Shown: positions 1 to 6,007 of the stretch, in pieces | Layout of the letters: each line of letters begins with the position of its first letter | Position numbering within the stretch: position 1 is the first letter of the stretch | NCBI GenBank assembly: GCA_943372725.1 | Contig: CALRZT010000155.1 | Span: 1-10,715 of the forward strand | DNA: 10,715 bases | Direction: 5' to 3' | DNA from: CAMDHY01 sp943372725 | GTDB taxonomy: Bacteria; Pseudomonadota; Alphaproteobacteria; Rhizobiales; Segnochrobactraceae | Notes under the pieces: model-generated | Databases searched by the model: none | What the model was told of the DNA's origin: nothing | Seen by the model: the letters and a program-made list of their open reading frames with translations, nothing else | Made by a program: the position numbers and the translations under genes

Positions 1-178
1 CCGACACGCGACCGAGACCGACGAAAGCCGGGTTCATGGGCTCGTGGCGGAGGGGCGCGCGCATGATCCAGGTGCCGCCCGCGAGGGGAGCCCCGTCGGG
101 GCCGCGCTCGGCCAGCGCGTCGAGGGCGTGCGCGAGGGAGGGGGCGACGTAGAGGGAGGGATGGGAGGACGGCGTCAT
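1..178 (-). CDS. FAD-binding subunit of a xanthine dehydrogenase/CO dehydrogenase-family molybdenum hydroxylase (partial, N-terminus only)
   Basis: Only the first 59 codons are in the window; the gene runs off the left edge on the minus strand. The product begins MTPSSHPSLYVAPSLAHALD and then has AGGTWIMRAP at about residues 34-43. An 'AGGT' loop following a 'P.SL.EAL..L' segment is the signature of the N-terminal FAD-binding fold of the medium subunit (CoxM/XdhB type, PF00941 family). This subunit carries FAD and passes electrons from the 2Fe-2S subunit of a molybdopterin enzyme to an acceptor. The start is ATG at 178, with AGAGG eight bases upstream. The partner large and small subunits would be expected to the left, outside the window, so the substrate cannot be judged. 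Family assignment is fairly secure; specific function is unknown. Confidence 0.78.
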   Translation of the reverse strand, partial: MTPSSHPSLYVAPSLAHALDALAERGPDGAPLAGGTWIMRAPLRHEPMNPAFVGLGRVS

Positions 179-544
179 CCAGAGAACCTCTGTCGGTCAC
201 CACCGCGTGCGGTCGGGGCGTGTCGTGGGGGGCGGCAAATGTCCCCGTCTGCAGTCGGCCGGGTCGCGGGTCCAGCGTGCACGTCCACTCGGCCAGCCCT
301 GACGGGCCGGAGTGTCGACGGGATTAAGCCCGCTTCGCCGCAATCGCTCTTGGCGGAGAGCGCAGCGAGTTTTGTGCCAGAGAGCGAAGGGAGACGATTC
401 TCGGGGGTGGAAAGGGGCGCGCAGCGGGCTTGTTGGGGTACCGACGCGTCATCAGCGCCCAGCGCCACACCCGGCGCTGCGGCAGTGCCCAAGCGAGCCG
501 CGCTCGCCGGACAGCAGATTCCTCGCTAAAGGTCTGTGGGGAAG
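179..544. other. Intergenic region without a convincing gene
   Basis: This stretch lies between the start of the molybdenum-hydroxylase subunit and the 3' end of tRNA-Glu. Long open frames cross it on both strands, but they are rich in Arg, Ala and Pro, match no family I recognise, and run through the neighbouring gene or tRNA. It contains two clear inverted repeats. One is at 345-362 (six-base arms CGCTCT/AGAGCG), with a TTTT about seven bases beyond on the plus strand. The other is at 460-479 and is listed separately. The promoter of the leftward gene should lie near 190-240, but I see no good -35/-10 pair there. Confidence 0.6.
460..479 (-). terminator. Hairpin downstream of tRNA-Glu, possible terminator
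   Basis: Perfect seven-base arms CAGCGCC and GGCGCTG surround a six-base loop. It lies about 65 bases past the 3' end of tRNA-Glu in the direction of tRNA transcription. There is no T-run after it on the minus strand, so it may be a processing or Rho-linked structure rather than a true intrinsic terminator. Confidence 0.25.
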
Positions 545-619
545 TGGCGCGCCCTAGGGGAATCGAACCCCTCTCTCCACCGTGAAAGGGTGGCGTCCTG
601 ACCGATAGACGAAGGGCGC
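545..619 (-). tRNA. tRNA-Glu (anticodon UUC)
   Basis: The minus strand folds into a full cloverleaf. The acceptor stem is GCGCCCT/AGGGCGC. The anticodon stem is CCACC/GGTGG around the loop CTTTCAC (anticodon TTC). The T stem is AGGGG/CCCCT with loop TTCGATT. The discriminator G is followed by a genomically encoded CCA (545-547). Total length is 75 nt. A good promoter lies upstream at 661-689. It stands alone rather than in a tRNA cluster. Confidence 0.97.
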
Positions 620-660
620 GGCCGGCCCGGCGGGCTCCGCGAAGAACCTGCCGGCGCGGT

Positions 661-689
661 CTTATAGAAGCGGCGGCGCGCGTCGGCAA
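661..689 (-). promoter_or_regulatory. Sigma70-type promoter of tRNA-Glu
   Basis: On the minus strand TTGCCG (689-684) is separated by exactly 17 bases from TATAAG (666-661). This is a near-consensus housekeeping promoter and the best one in the window. The predicted start of transcription is near 654, giving a 5' leader of about 35 nt before the mature tRNA end at 619. A strong promoter fits a stable RNA gene. Confidence 0.72.
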
Positions 690-731
690 GGCGATGTCAC
701 TCGCAACCCGGCGAAGGTGTTGCGCCCACCA

Positions 732-1058
732 TCATGCCGACATCATGGGAAGGAGCGCGAGCACGGTCCCCATCGCGACGAGCTTCGCGCCCTCCTGGAC
801 CCGCCACTGCCGCCCAGGCACGATCTCGCTCGCAAATCGGCCGGGATAGAGCGTCATGTCGATGTCGAGGCTATCGCCCGGCTGGACGACACTGCCGATG
901 GGAACCGAGATCTCGCCCATCATCATCTCGCGGTCGTCGGGGCCGAGCGGGTTATGGTTCGGCCGGTAGTGCGTGCCGCCGATGAGCGGAGTCGTCCGCC
1001 CGCCATTCTCGGCGGGCAGGAAGTCGATGCGGGCGCGAATGCGAGTGCCTTTGAACAT
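732..1058 (-). CDS. Stand-alone EF-Tu domain III-like beta-barrel protein
   Basis: The 108-residue product looks like an isolated third domain of elongation factor Tu. It has an opening beta-strand (RIRARIDFLP, 6-15), then the GGRTTP turn (19-24) followed by HYRP (30-33), the strand MGEISVP (47-53), PGDSLDI (60-66), and a closing QEGAKLVAMGTVLAL (88-102). EF-Tu itself has 'EGGRHTPF...YRPQF', 'PGD' and 'REGGRTVGAGVV' in the same order. No GTPase domain or P-loop is present, so it cannot act as a translation GTPase; its role is unknown. I chose ATG 1058, preceded by GAGGTGA eight bases upstream. An in-frame ATG at 1157 would overlap the end of the glyoxalase gene and adds residues unlike the family. 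It lies 65 bases downstream of glyoxalase I on the same strand and may be co-transcribed with it. Confidence 0.75.
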   Translation of the reverse strand: MFKGTRIRARIDFLPAENGGRTTPLIGGTHYRPNHNPLGPDDREMMMGEISVPIGSVVQPGDSLDIDMTLYPGRFASEIVPGRQWRVQEGAKLVAMGTVLALLPMMSA

Positions 1059-1099
1059 CCCGGGGTTCACCTCGTGCGGTAGTTCGCCGGCCCGCAGGG

Positions 1100-1120
1100 C
1101 AGGGGGCCCGTCGCCCCCTG
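1100..1120 (-). terminator. GC-rich hairpin between glyoxalase I and the EF-Tu-like gene
   Basis: Perfect seven-base arms CAGGGGG and CCCCCTG flank a seven-base loop, immediately after the glyoxalase stop codon. No T-run follows on the minus strand. It could attenuate read-through into the next gene, stabilise the gloA mRNA end, or be incidental. Confidence 0.3.
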
Positions 1121-1123
1121 TTC

Positions 1124-1570
1124 TCACCAGTGGCCGGTGTTCGGCATCGACAGCCACGGCTCGGCCGGGGCCTTCGCCTCGCCCTTCTGCAGGATTTCGA
1201 CGGACTGGCGATCCGGCGAACGGACGAAGGCCATGCGGCCGTCGCGCGGCGGGCGGTTGATCGTCACGCCGGCCGCCTGCAGGCGCGCGCAGGTCTCGTA
1301 GATGTCGTCGACCTCGAAGGCGAGGTGGCCGAAGAAGCGCGCCTCGCCATAGTCCTCCTCGCTGCCCCAGTTGTAGGTGAGCTCGACCAGCGGCGCCCGC
1401 TCGGCCGCGGCCCCGCGGACCTCGTCGTCGGGCGCGGCGAGGAAGACGAGCGTGAACTTGCCGGCCTCCGAGGAATGGCGGCGCACCTCCTTCATGCCGA
1501 GCTTGGTGCAGTAGAAGTCGAGGGCTGCGTCGAGGTCGCGTACGCGCAGCATGGTGTGCAGATACTTCAT
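1124..1570 (-). CDS. gloA: Lactoylglutathione lyase (glyoxalase I)
   Basis: The 148-residue product is a vicinal-oxygen-chelate protein of the GloA type. It isomerises the hemithioacetal of methylglyoxal and glutathione to S-lactoylglutathione in the cytosol. The four expected metal ligands are in place: His5 (MKYLHT), Glu63 (VELTYNWG), His82 (GHLAFEV) and Glu125 (VEILQKGE). The 'RPPRDGRMAFVRSPD' segment (106-120) and the C-terminal 'WLSMPNTGHW' are typical of alphaproteobacterial GloA. The start is ATG 1570, with GGGAGA about nine bases upstream. An in-frame upstream ATG at 1654 would add 28 Arg-rich residues absent from the family. All metal ligands are intact, so I expect an active enzyme. 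Glyoxalase II is not nearby. Confidence 0.92.
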   Translation of the reverse strand: MKYLHTMLRVRDLDAALDFYCTKLGMKEVRRHSSEAGKFTLVFLAAPDDEVRGAAAERAPLVELTYNWGSEEDYGEARFFGHLAFEVDDIYETCARLQAAGVTINRPPRDGRMAFVRSPDRQSVEILQKGEAKAPAEPWLSMPNTGHW

Positions 1571-1709
1571 CTCGGAGGTCTCCCGTTCACCCGCATCGGA
1601 TCGGCGCGCGGGCCGTTCGGCGCGGAGGTCAGCACGGAACCCGGACACCGGCAAGGCGGTCCAGCGGACGGAGAGCCGCCGGTGAGACGCACCGCATCCG
1701 ACGACGGCC

Positions 1710-1940
1710 TCAGCGGCCGGCGCGCCGGATCAGCGCCGCTCCGAAGCAGGCGGCGAGCGTGATCGCGGCGGCGGCGAGGCCGACGCAGATGACGCCCGCC
1801 GGCGTGATGCGAGCCGTCGCCCGCATCGAGACGCGCTCGCCGAGACGCAGTTCGTAGCTCGCGCGCATCTCCTCGGGATGCGTCGCCGTATCCGGGAGCG
1901 ATTCCAGGGGCGCCCCCGTCGTCACCACATCCCTTGTCAT
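1710..1940 (-). CDS. Small single-pass membrane protein of unknown function
   Basis: The 76-residue product starts MTRDVVTTGAPLESLPDTAT. It has a polar, acidic N-terminal half with an amphipathic, charge-rich piece (MRASYELRLGERVSMRATAR, 25-44). One strongly hydrophobic segment follows (about 46-70, rich in Ala, Ile, Leu and two Cys), ending in a basic tail (IRRAGR). By the positive-inside rule the short tail should be cytoplasmic. The start ATG 1940 is well supported by AGGAG six bases upstream, which is stronger evidence than the length alone. A much longer reading through the same frame, upstream to 2645, is antisense to the sirtuin and is rejected. It is transcribed away from the sirtuin gene across a 190-base divergent region. 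I do not recognise a family, and no function is proposed. Confidence 0.7.
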   Translation of the reverse strand: MTRDVVTTGAPLESLPDTATHPEEMRASYELRLGERVSMRATARITPAGVICVGLAAAAITLAACFGAALIRRAGR

Positions 1941-1982
1941 CGGCCGCTCCTCGCTCACCCGCGCCGCCGCGCGTGCCGTCCG

Positions 1983-2051
1983 CGCCAGTCTGGCGGATGG
2001 GGACGGGGGCGGCCAGCCCTCCGCGGCCCGGCAGATCGGCCAGTCAGACGG
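1983..2051. promoter_or_regulatory. Repeated GCCAGTC-N3-CGG motif and dyad in the divergent promoter region
   Basis: The motif GCCAGTC-N3-CGG occurs at 1984-1996 and again at 2039-2051, 55 bases apart (about five helical turns). The first copy is also the core of a dyad, CGCCAG-T-CTGGCG (1983-1995). Both lie between the divergent membrane-protein and sirtuin genes. Two in-phase copies would suit a dimeric regulator, but no regulator gene is visible in the window. Confidence 0.25.
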
Positions 2052-2072
2052 CGGGCACCGTGCCGCACCGGC

Positions 2073-2101
2073 TTGCCGCCGGCCCGGTTGTCGGAAACGA
2101 T
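2073..2101 (+). promoter_or_regulatory. Possible promoter of the sirtuin operon
   Basis: TTGCCG (2073-2078) is followed after 17 bases by AACGAT (2096-2101). The -35 is the same hexamer as in the tRNA-Glu promoter, but the -10 matches consensus at only three positions. Transcription would begin near 2108, about 23 bases before the ATG at 2131. Confidence 0.3.
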
Positions 2102-2130
2102 GGGTCGGCGTGGACGAGAGGAGCGATCGG

Positions 2131-2895
2131 ATGCGGGTTTTCGACGAGGTGGATGCGGCGCGGGCGCGGCTCGGCGACATGATCGCCGAGGCGAGCCGGA
2201 TCGTCGTCTTCACCGGCGCCGGCATTTCGACCGAATCCGGCATCCCCGACTTTCGGAGCCCCGGCGGCATCTGGTCGAAGGTGAAGCCGATCCTGTTCGA
2301 CGAGTTCATGGCCTCGGAGGAGACGCGGCTCGAGGATTGGCGGCGGCGCTTCAGAATGGCCCGCGAGTTCGCCGAAGTCGCGCCGAATGCCGGCCATCGC
2401 GCCATCGCCGCCTTGTTGGCGACCGGCCGCGCCGCGACGGTGATCACCCAGAACATCGACCGCCTGCACCAGCGCGCCGGCGCGCCGGACGCCGCTGTCG
2501 TCGAACTCCACGGCAACGCCTTCGGCGCCGCCTGCCTCGAATGCGGGCTGGAGACGACACTCGCCGCCGCCGAACGGACGATCGCCGAGACCGGCCGCGC
2601 TCCGCGCTGCGCGGCGTGCGGCGGCCTGGTGAAATCGACGATCATCTCGTTCGGCCAGCCGATGCCCGCCGACGCGATGCGTCGCGCCCAGGCCGAGGCC
2701 CGCGACTGCGACCTCTTCCTGGCGATCGGCTCCTCGCTCGTCGTCTACCCGGCGGCGGGGATCCCGGTGCTGGCCAAGCAGGCGGGGGCCCGCTTCGTCA
2801 TCCTCAATCGCGAGGCGACGGAACTCGATCCGCTCGCCGATGCGGTGCTGCGCGGCGGCATCGGCGACGTCCTCGGACCGTTCGCGCTCGGATGA
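2131..2895 (+). CDS. Sir2-family NAD-dependent protein deacylase (sirtuin)
   Basis: The 254-residue product removes acyl groups from protein lysines using NAD. Numbered from ATG 2131, it shows the Rossmann NAD loop GAGIS (29-33) with GIPDFR (37-42), TQNID (106-110), the catalytic His127 (ELHGN), a zinc-ribbon module with Cys135/Cys138 and Cys160/Cys163, GSSL (200-203) and Asn226 (ILNRE). Nothing essential is missing. The Tyr and Arg that mark desuccinylase-type sirtuins are not evident in the stretch after GGIW, so plain deacetylation is more likely; this is inference. ATG 2131 has AGGAG seven bases upstream and is preferred to the in-frame GTG at 2110. A same-strand FAD oxidase begins 61 bases after the stop, suggesting one operon. 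The length is normal for bacterial sirtuins. Confidence 0.93.
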   Translation: MRVFDEVDAARARLGDMIAEASRIVVFTGAGISTESGIPDFRSPGGIWSKVKPILFDEFMASEETRLEDWRRRFRMAREFAEVAPNAGHRAIAALLATGRAATVITQNIDRLHQRAGAPDAAVVELHGNAFGAACLECGLETTLAAAERTIAETGRAPRCAACGGLVKSTIISFGQPMPADAMRRAQAEARDCDLFLAIGSSLVVYPAAGIPVLAKQAGARFVILNREATELDPLADAVLRGGIGDVLGPFALG

Positions 2896-2956
2896 GAGGC
2901 GCGTCGATGCCGCCACGTCGGACGGTCGGGGCGCGATCCGCGCGCGGGGGTGCGCC

Positions 2957-4207
2957 ATGGCGGCGGTGAAGGTCGACGCGCTCGTGCTCGGGGCCGGCAT
3001 CGTCGGTGTCTGCGCCGCCCTGCATCTGCAGGCGCGGGGGCGGTCGGTGATGCTCGTCGACCGGCGCGGGCCCGGTGAGGAGACGAGTTTCGGCAATGCC
3101 GGGCTGATCGAGCGCGCCAGCATCGTCCCCTATGCTTTCCCGCGCTCGCTGCGCGACATCCTGCACTACGCCTCCAACCGCGCCTCGCAGGTGCGCTACG
3201 ATCCGTCGTTCTTGCCGCGCATCGCGCCCTGGCTGTTCTCCTACTGGCGGCACTCATCGCCGAACCGGCTCGCCAGGGCTGCGATCGCGATGCTGCCGCT
3301 GATCGAACGCTGCGTGGACGAGCACGATGCGTTCATCGCGGCCTCTGGGTCGGAGGACCTCGTTCGCCGCGCCGGGTGGATCGAGGCCTTCCGCACCGCG
3401 GAAGCCTTCGACCGGGCGGCCGCCGCCACGGCGGTGGCGGCAGAGCACGGGCTCAGGTTCGAGCTCCTCGACAGCGCGGGGCTGCGCGCCCGCGAACCGT
3501 CACTCACCGGTGCGCTGACGGGAGCCGTGCACTGGCTCGACCCGGTCGCGGTGCGCGATCCACATGCTCTGACAATGCGTTATGTCGGTCTCTTCGCTTC
3601 GCGTGGAGGCCGCTTCCAGCATGCGGATGCCGGCACGCTCGCGGCCAGGGACGGAGGCTGGTCGGTTGTCACGGAGGCCGGACCGGTCTCCGCGCGCGAC
3701 GCAGTGGTTGCCCTCGGCGCCTGGTCGGGGGCAGTGGCGGCCCGGCAGGGCTACCGTGTCCCCCTGGCGGTGAAGCGCGGTTACCACATGCACTATGCCG
3801 CCGGCCCCGGCGCGGGGCTGTCGCGGCCGGTGCTCGACGACGAGGCCGGCTTCGTGCTTGCCCCGATGGCGCGCGGCATCCGGCTGACCACCGGCGTCGA
3901 GATGGCCGGCATCGAGGCGCCGGCCTCGCCGGTTCCGCTGTCGCGCTGCGAGCCGCTCGCCCGGCAGATCCTGCCGCTCGGCGAGCGTCTCGACGCCGCG
4001 CCCTGGCTCGGCTTTCGCCCCGCCCTGCCGGACATGCGACCAGTGATCGGTCCGGCGCCGCGCCATTCCGGCCTGTGGTTCAGTTTCGGCCATGCCCACC
4101 ACGGCCTGACGCTCGCGGCGGTGAGCGGCCGCCTTGTCGCCGAACTGGTCACCGGAGCGGAGACCGTGGTCGACCCCACGCCCTACGCGCTGACGCGCTT
4201 TCTCTGA
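2957..4207 (+). CDS. DadA-like FAD-dependent amino-acid oxidase/dehydrogenase (DAO family)
   Basis: The 416-residue product has the DAO fold. The FAD dinucleotide-binding motif is GAGIVG (12-17) with the ribose-binding acid Asp35 at the end of the second strand. TSFGNAGLI (43-51) is typical of D-amino-acid dehydrogenase DadA and its relatives. ALGAWS (252-257) and the C-terminal WLGFRPALPDMRPVIG (350-365) and GHAHHGLTLAAVSG (378-391) close the FAD site. No signal peptide is seen; such enzymes are usually peripheral on the inner membrane and pass electrons to the respiratory chain. The substrate is probably a D- or N-substituted amino acid but cannot be named. ATG 2957 was chosen because the dinucleotide motif then begins near residue 12, as usual; GGGGG lies about six bases upstream. 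It follows the sirtuin gene by 61 bases. Confidence 0.88.
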   Translation: MAAVKVDALVLGAGIVGVCAALHLQARGRSVMLVDRRGPGEETSFGNAGLIERASIVPYAFPRSLRDILHYASNRASQVRYDPSFLPRIAPWLFSYWRHSSPNRLARAAIAMLPLIERCVDEHDAFIAASGSEDLVRRAGWIEAFRTAEAFDRAAAATAVAAEHGLRFELLDSAGLRAREPSLTGALTGAVHWLDPVAVRDPHALTMRYVGLFASRGGRFQHADAGTLAARDGGWSVVTEAGPVSARDAVVALGAWSGAVAARQGYRVPLAVKRGYHMHYAAGPGAGLSRPVLDDEAGFVLAPMARGIRLTTGVEMAGIEAPASPVPLSRCEPLARQILPLGERLDAAPWLGFRPALPDMRPVIGPAPRHSGLWFSFGHAHHGLTLAAVSGRLVAELVTGAETVVDPTPYALTRFL

Positions 4208-4287
4208 GCGCGGTTCACCACGGCCGTTAACGCCTTTGACGCCGTCTCAAGATTTTCGGTGGCCTGGAACCTGACGAATGCTATCCT

Positions 4288-4297
4288 GTGACGTCAC
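4288..4297. promoter_or_regulatory. Ten-base palindrome upstream of the cold-shock gene
   Basis: GTGACGTCAC is a perfect palindrome located 60 bases before the presumed GTG start of the cold-shock protein. It could be an operator. The same ten bases occur at 7231-7240 inside the desaturase coding sequence, which weakens the case for a specific site. Confidence 0.2.
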
Positions 4298-4357
4298 GCA
4301 TGCCGGCGGGGGCTAGCGGTCGATGGGTGGAATCGTTCGACAGGCGGGGTTCGGGCG

Positions 4358-5050
4358 GTGAACGTGGGGGCGAAGTCCTCGGGTGTCGAGCACACCCAGG
4401 CGACCGGTGCGGATCCGATGCGATCGGAGACGGCGTCGGGGATCGGGCGGGCCGGTTCCGCCGGCTACGAAGGCGTGCATGAGCACGTCTCCCCGGAGAT
4501 GTCGCTCGACAGCCTCGGCGACGATGCCAGCGTCCAAGTCATCGAAATCGCTGGCGCCATCAAATGGTTCGACGTCGCCAAGGGCTACGGCTTCATCGTC
4601 CCGGACGACGGCCGCCAGGACGTCCTCCTGCACGTCACCTGCCTGCGCCGCGGCGGTTTCCAGACCGCCTACGAGGGCGCGCGGGTCGTCTGCGAAGTCC
4701 TCGACCGGCCGAAGGGCCTGCAGGCGCTGCGCATCCTGTCGATGGACGAGTCGGCGGCGCCCCATCCGGCCCAACTTCCGCCGCAGCGGACGAATGTACA
4801 GGTCACGCCGACGAGCGGTATCGAGCGGGTGCGGGTCAAGTGGTTCAACCGGGTGAAGGGTTACGGGTTCCTGACCCGCGGCGAGGGCACGGAGGACATC
4901 TTCGTGCACATGGAGACGCTGCGCCGGTTCGGGATCACCGAGTTGCGGCCGGGGCAGATCGTTCAGGTGCGCTTCGGCAACGGGCCGAAGGGGCTGATGG
5001 CGGCGGAGATCCGCCCGGAGAGCGGCGGCCACATTCCAGCCTCCCACTGA
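4358..5050 (+). CDS. Two-domain cold-shock (CSD) nucleic-acid-binding protein
   Basis: The 230-residue product carries two cold-shock domains. The first spans about 64-128, with RNP1-like KGYGFI (75-80) and RNP2-like DVLLHV (88-93). The second spans about 156-219, with KGYGFL (167-172) and DIFVHM (180-185). Both keep the aromatic residues that stack on single-stranded RNA or DNA, so both should bind; the usual role is RNA chaperone. A linker of about 27 residues rich in Pro and Gln joins them. The first 60 residues are low-complexity, Gly/Ser/Glu-rich and unlike a CSD. The start is uncertain: an in-frame stop at 4289 limits it, no ATG exists before 4418, and GTG 4358 or GTG 4364 fit best. Later ATGs at 4418 and 4499 would also keep both domains. 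No clear Shine-Dalgarno was found. Confidence 0.88.
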   Translation: MNVGAKSSGVEHTQATGADPMRSETASGIGRAGSAGYEGVHEHVSPEMSLDSLGDDASVQVIEIAGAIKWFDVAKGYGFIVPDDGRQDVLLHVTCLRRGGFQTAYEGARVVCEVLDRPKGLQALRILSMDESAAPHPAQLPPQRTNVQVTPTSGIERVRVKWFNRVKGYGFLTRGEGTEDIFVHMETLRRFGITELRPGQIVQVRFGNGPKGLMAAEIRPESGGHIPASH

Positions 5051-5097
5051 GCGCCCGGCGGCTGGGGCGACCGGTCGGTGGTCGAGACCCCAGCGCT

Positions 5098-5652
5098 TTG
5101 TCGCGCGCCATCGCGGCCACAGGCCTGTCGGTCGCTCTCGGATTTTCACTCTCGATCATATCGCCGGCGTCGCCAGGACTGGCCGGACCCGCCTCGGCGG
5201 TCGTCTCGCCGACGGTGGCCGATGCGCAGCCGGCACCGATCGTCCGGCTCGTGCAGGCCGACGCGGCCGGGGATCTCGTCGCCGTCATCACCTCCGCGAG
5301 CGGCGAGCACCGCTTCACGATCGAGGTCGCCGATACGCCGGACGAACGGGCCAAGGGCCTGATGTTCCGCGAGACCATGGCGCCTGACGCCGGCATGTTG
5401 TTCGACTATGGCAGCGACCAGGACGGCGTCGCCTTCTGGATGAAGAACACGCCGCTACCGCTCGACATGATCTTCATCCGCGAGGACGGTACGATCACCC
5501 AGATCGCCGCCGACACGACGCCCTATTCCCTCGAGCCGATCGCCTCGCGGGAGGCGGTGCGGTTCGTGCTCGAGGTCAATGCCGGGATCGCCGCGAAGCT
5601 CGGCATCGCGCCGGGTGACCGGCTGCGACACCCGCGCGTCACCAGCGGCTGA
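5098..5652 (+). CDS. Exported DUF192-family protein
   Basis: The product contains a full DUF192 domain. Numbered from a TTG start at 5098, the core runs from about 72 to 178: RFTIEVADTPDERAKGLMFR (72-91), MLFDYG (100-105), FWMKNTPLPLDMIFI (113-127) and VLEVNAG (157-163). This small all-beta fold has no firmly assigned function. The first 34 residues form a good Sec-type signal (MSRAIAATGLSVALGFSLSI, then a Pro/Gly/Ala-rich region), so it is probably periplasmic. No ATG exists in this frame before the domain. TTG 5098 is chosen because it gives the signal peptide directly; GTG 5209 would leave a cytosolic form. The gene begins 47 bases after the cold-shock stop on the same strand and may be co-transcribed. 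Length (184) is slightly above the family norm. Confidence 0.87.
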   Translation: MSRAIAATGLSVALGFSLSIISPASPGLAGPASAVVSPTVADAQPAPIVRLVQADAAGDLVAVITSASGEHRFTIEVADTPDERAKGLMFRETMAPDAGMLFDYGSDQDGVAFWMKNTPLPLDMIFIREDGTITQIAADTTPYSLEPIASREAVRFVLEVNAGIAAKLGIAPGDRLRHPRVTSG

Positions 5653-5681
5653 TAACGACGCAACAGAGCCATCGATCCGCT

Positions 5682-5706
5682 TCCGCCCTGCACCGGATAG
5701 GGCGGA
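5682..5706 (+). terminator. Hairpin after the DUF192 gene, probable terminator
   Basis: Perfect eight-base arms TCCGCCCT and AGGGCGGA enclose a nine-base loop, about 30 bases after the DUF192 stop. No T-run follows. Its placement between the protein gene and the tRNA-Pro promoter suits transcript termination. Confidence 0.4.
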
Positions 5707-5755
5707 GCCGATGCTGCTGGTCTGCGCGGGGCGCACCGGCGAACTTCCGCGCCGC

Positions 5756-5784
5756 TTGATCGAGGCGGGCGGAGCGGCTACGGA
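5756..5784 (+). promoter_or_regulatory. Weak candidate promoter for tRNA-Pro
   Basis: TTGATC (5756-5761), 17 bases, then TACGGA (5779-5784). The -35 is reasonable but the -10 is poor. Transcription would begin close to the mature 5' end at 5799. Confidence 0.25.
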
Positions 5785-5798
5785 AGCGGACGACCGAT

Positions 5799-5875
5799 CG
5801 GGGCATAGCTCAGCCTGGTAGAGCACGCGCTTTGGGAGCGCGGGGTCGCAAGTTCGAATCTTGCTGCCCCGACCA
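5799..5875 (+). tRNA. tRNA-Pro (anticodon UGG)
   Basis: Full cloverleaf of 77 nt. The acceptor stem is CGGGGCA/TGCCCCG. The anticodon stem is CGCGC/GCGCG with loop TTTGGGA (anticodon TGG). The T stem is GCAAG/CTTGC with loop TTCGAAT. Discriminator A is followed by an encoded CCA at 5873-5875. It lies between the DUF192 and NDUFS4-like genes. Confidence 0.97.
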
Positions 5876-5893
5876 GACCGCAGCGGTCTGGTC
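5871..5893 (+). terminator. Hairpin overlapping the 3' end of tRNA-Pro
   Basis: Arms GACCAGACC (5871-5879) and GGTCTGGTC (5885-5893) pair perfectly over nine bases with a five-base loop. The left arm uses the last acceptor-stem base, the discriminator and the CCA of tRNA-Pro, so this hairpin and the mature acceptor end cannot form together. There is no T-run after it. It is likely a terminator or a 3' processing signal. Confidence 0.4.
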
Positions 5894-6007
5894 GGGTCCC
5901 GCCGGCGCCGCGATAGCGGCCCGGGCGGGACGCACGGTCGCGTGTGCGGCGATTTCGGCCCGTCGGACGTCGGGACGGTCGAGATCGCGCGGATGAGGGG
6001 ATCGACC

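Noticed and set aside
345..374. Hairpin CGCTCT/AGAGCG with a TTTT on the plus strand as a terminator
   Set aside because: The T-run starts about seven bases after the stem, and no plus-strand gene lies upstream to be terminated.
44..529. 161-codon plus-strand frame at the left edge
   Set aside because: It overlaps the molybdenum-hydroxylase subunit on the opposite strand and has low-complexity composition with no recognisable family.
1878..3123. Long open frames on both strands over the sirtuin and the start of the oxidase (plus 1878-2969, minus 2044-3123, minus 1710-2645)
   Set aside because: Products are Arg/Pro/Ala-rich and lack motifs, whereas the sirtuin frame carries every catalytic and zinc-binding residue. 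Only the last 76 codons of the minus 1710 frame, with their own ribosome site, are kept.
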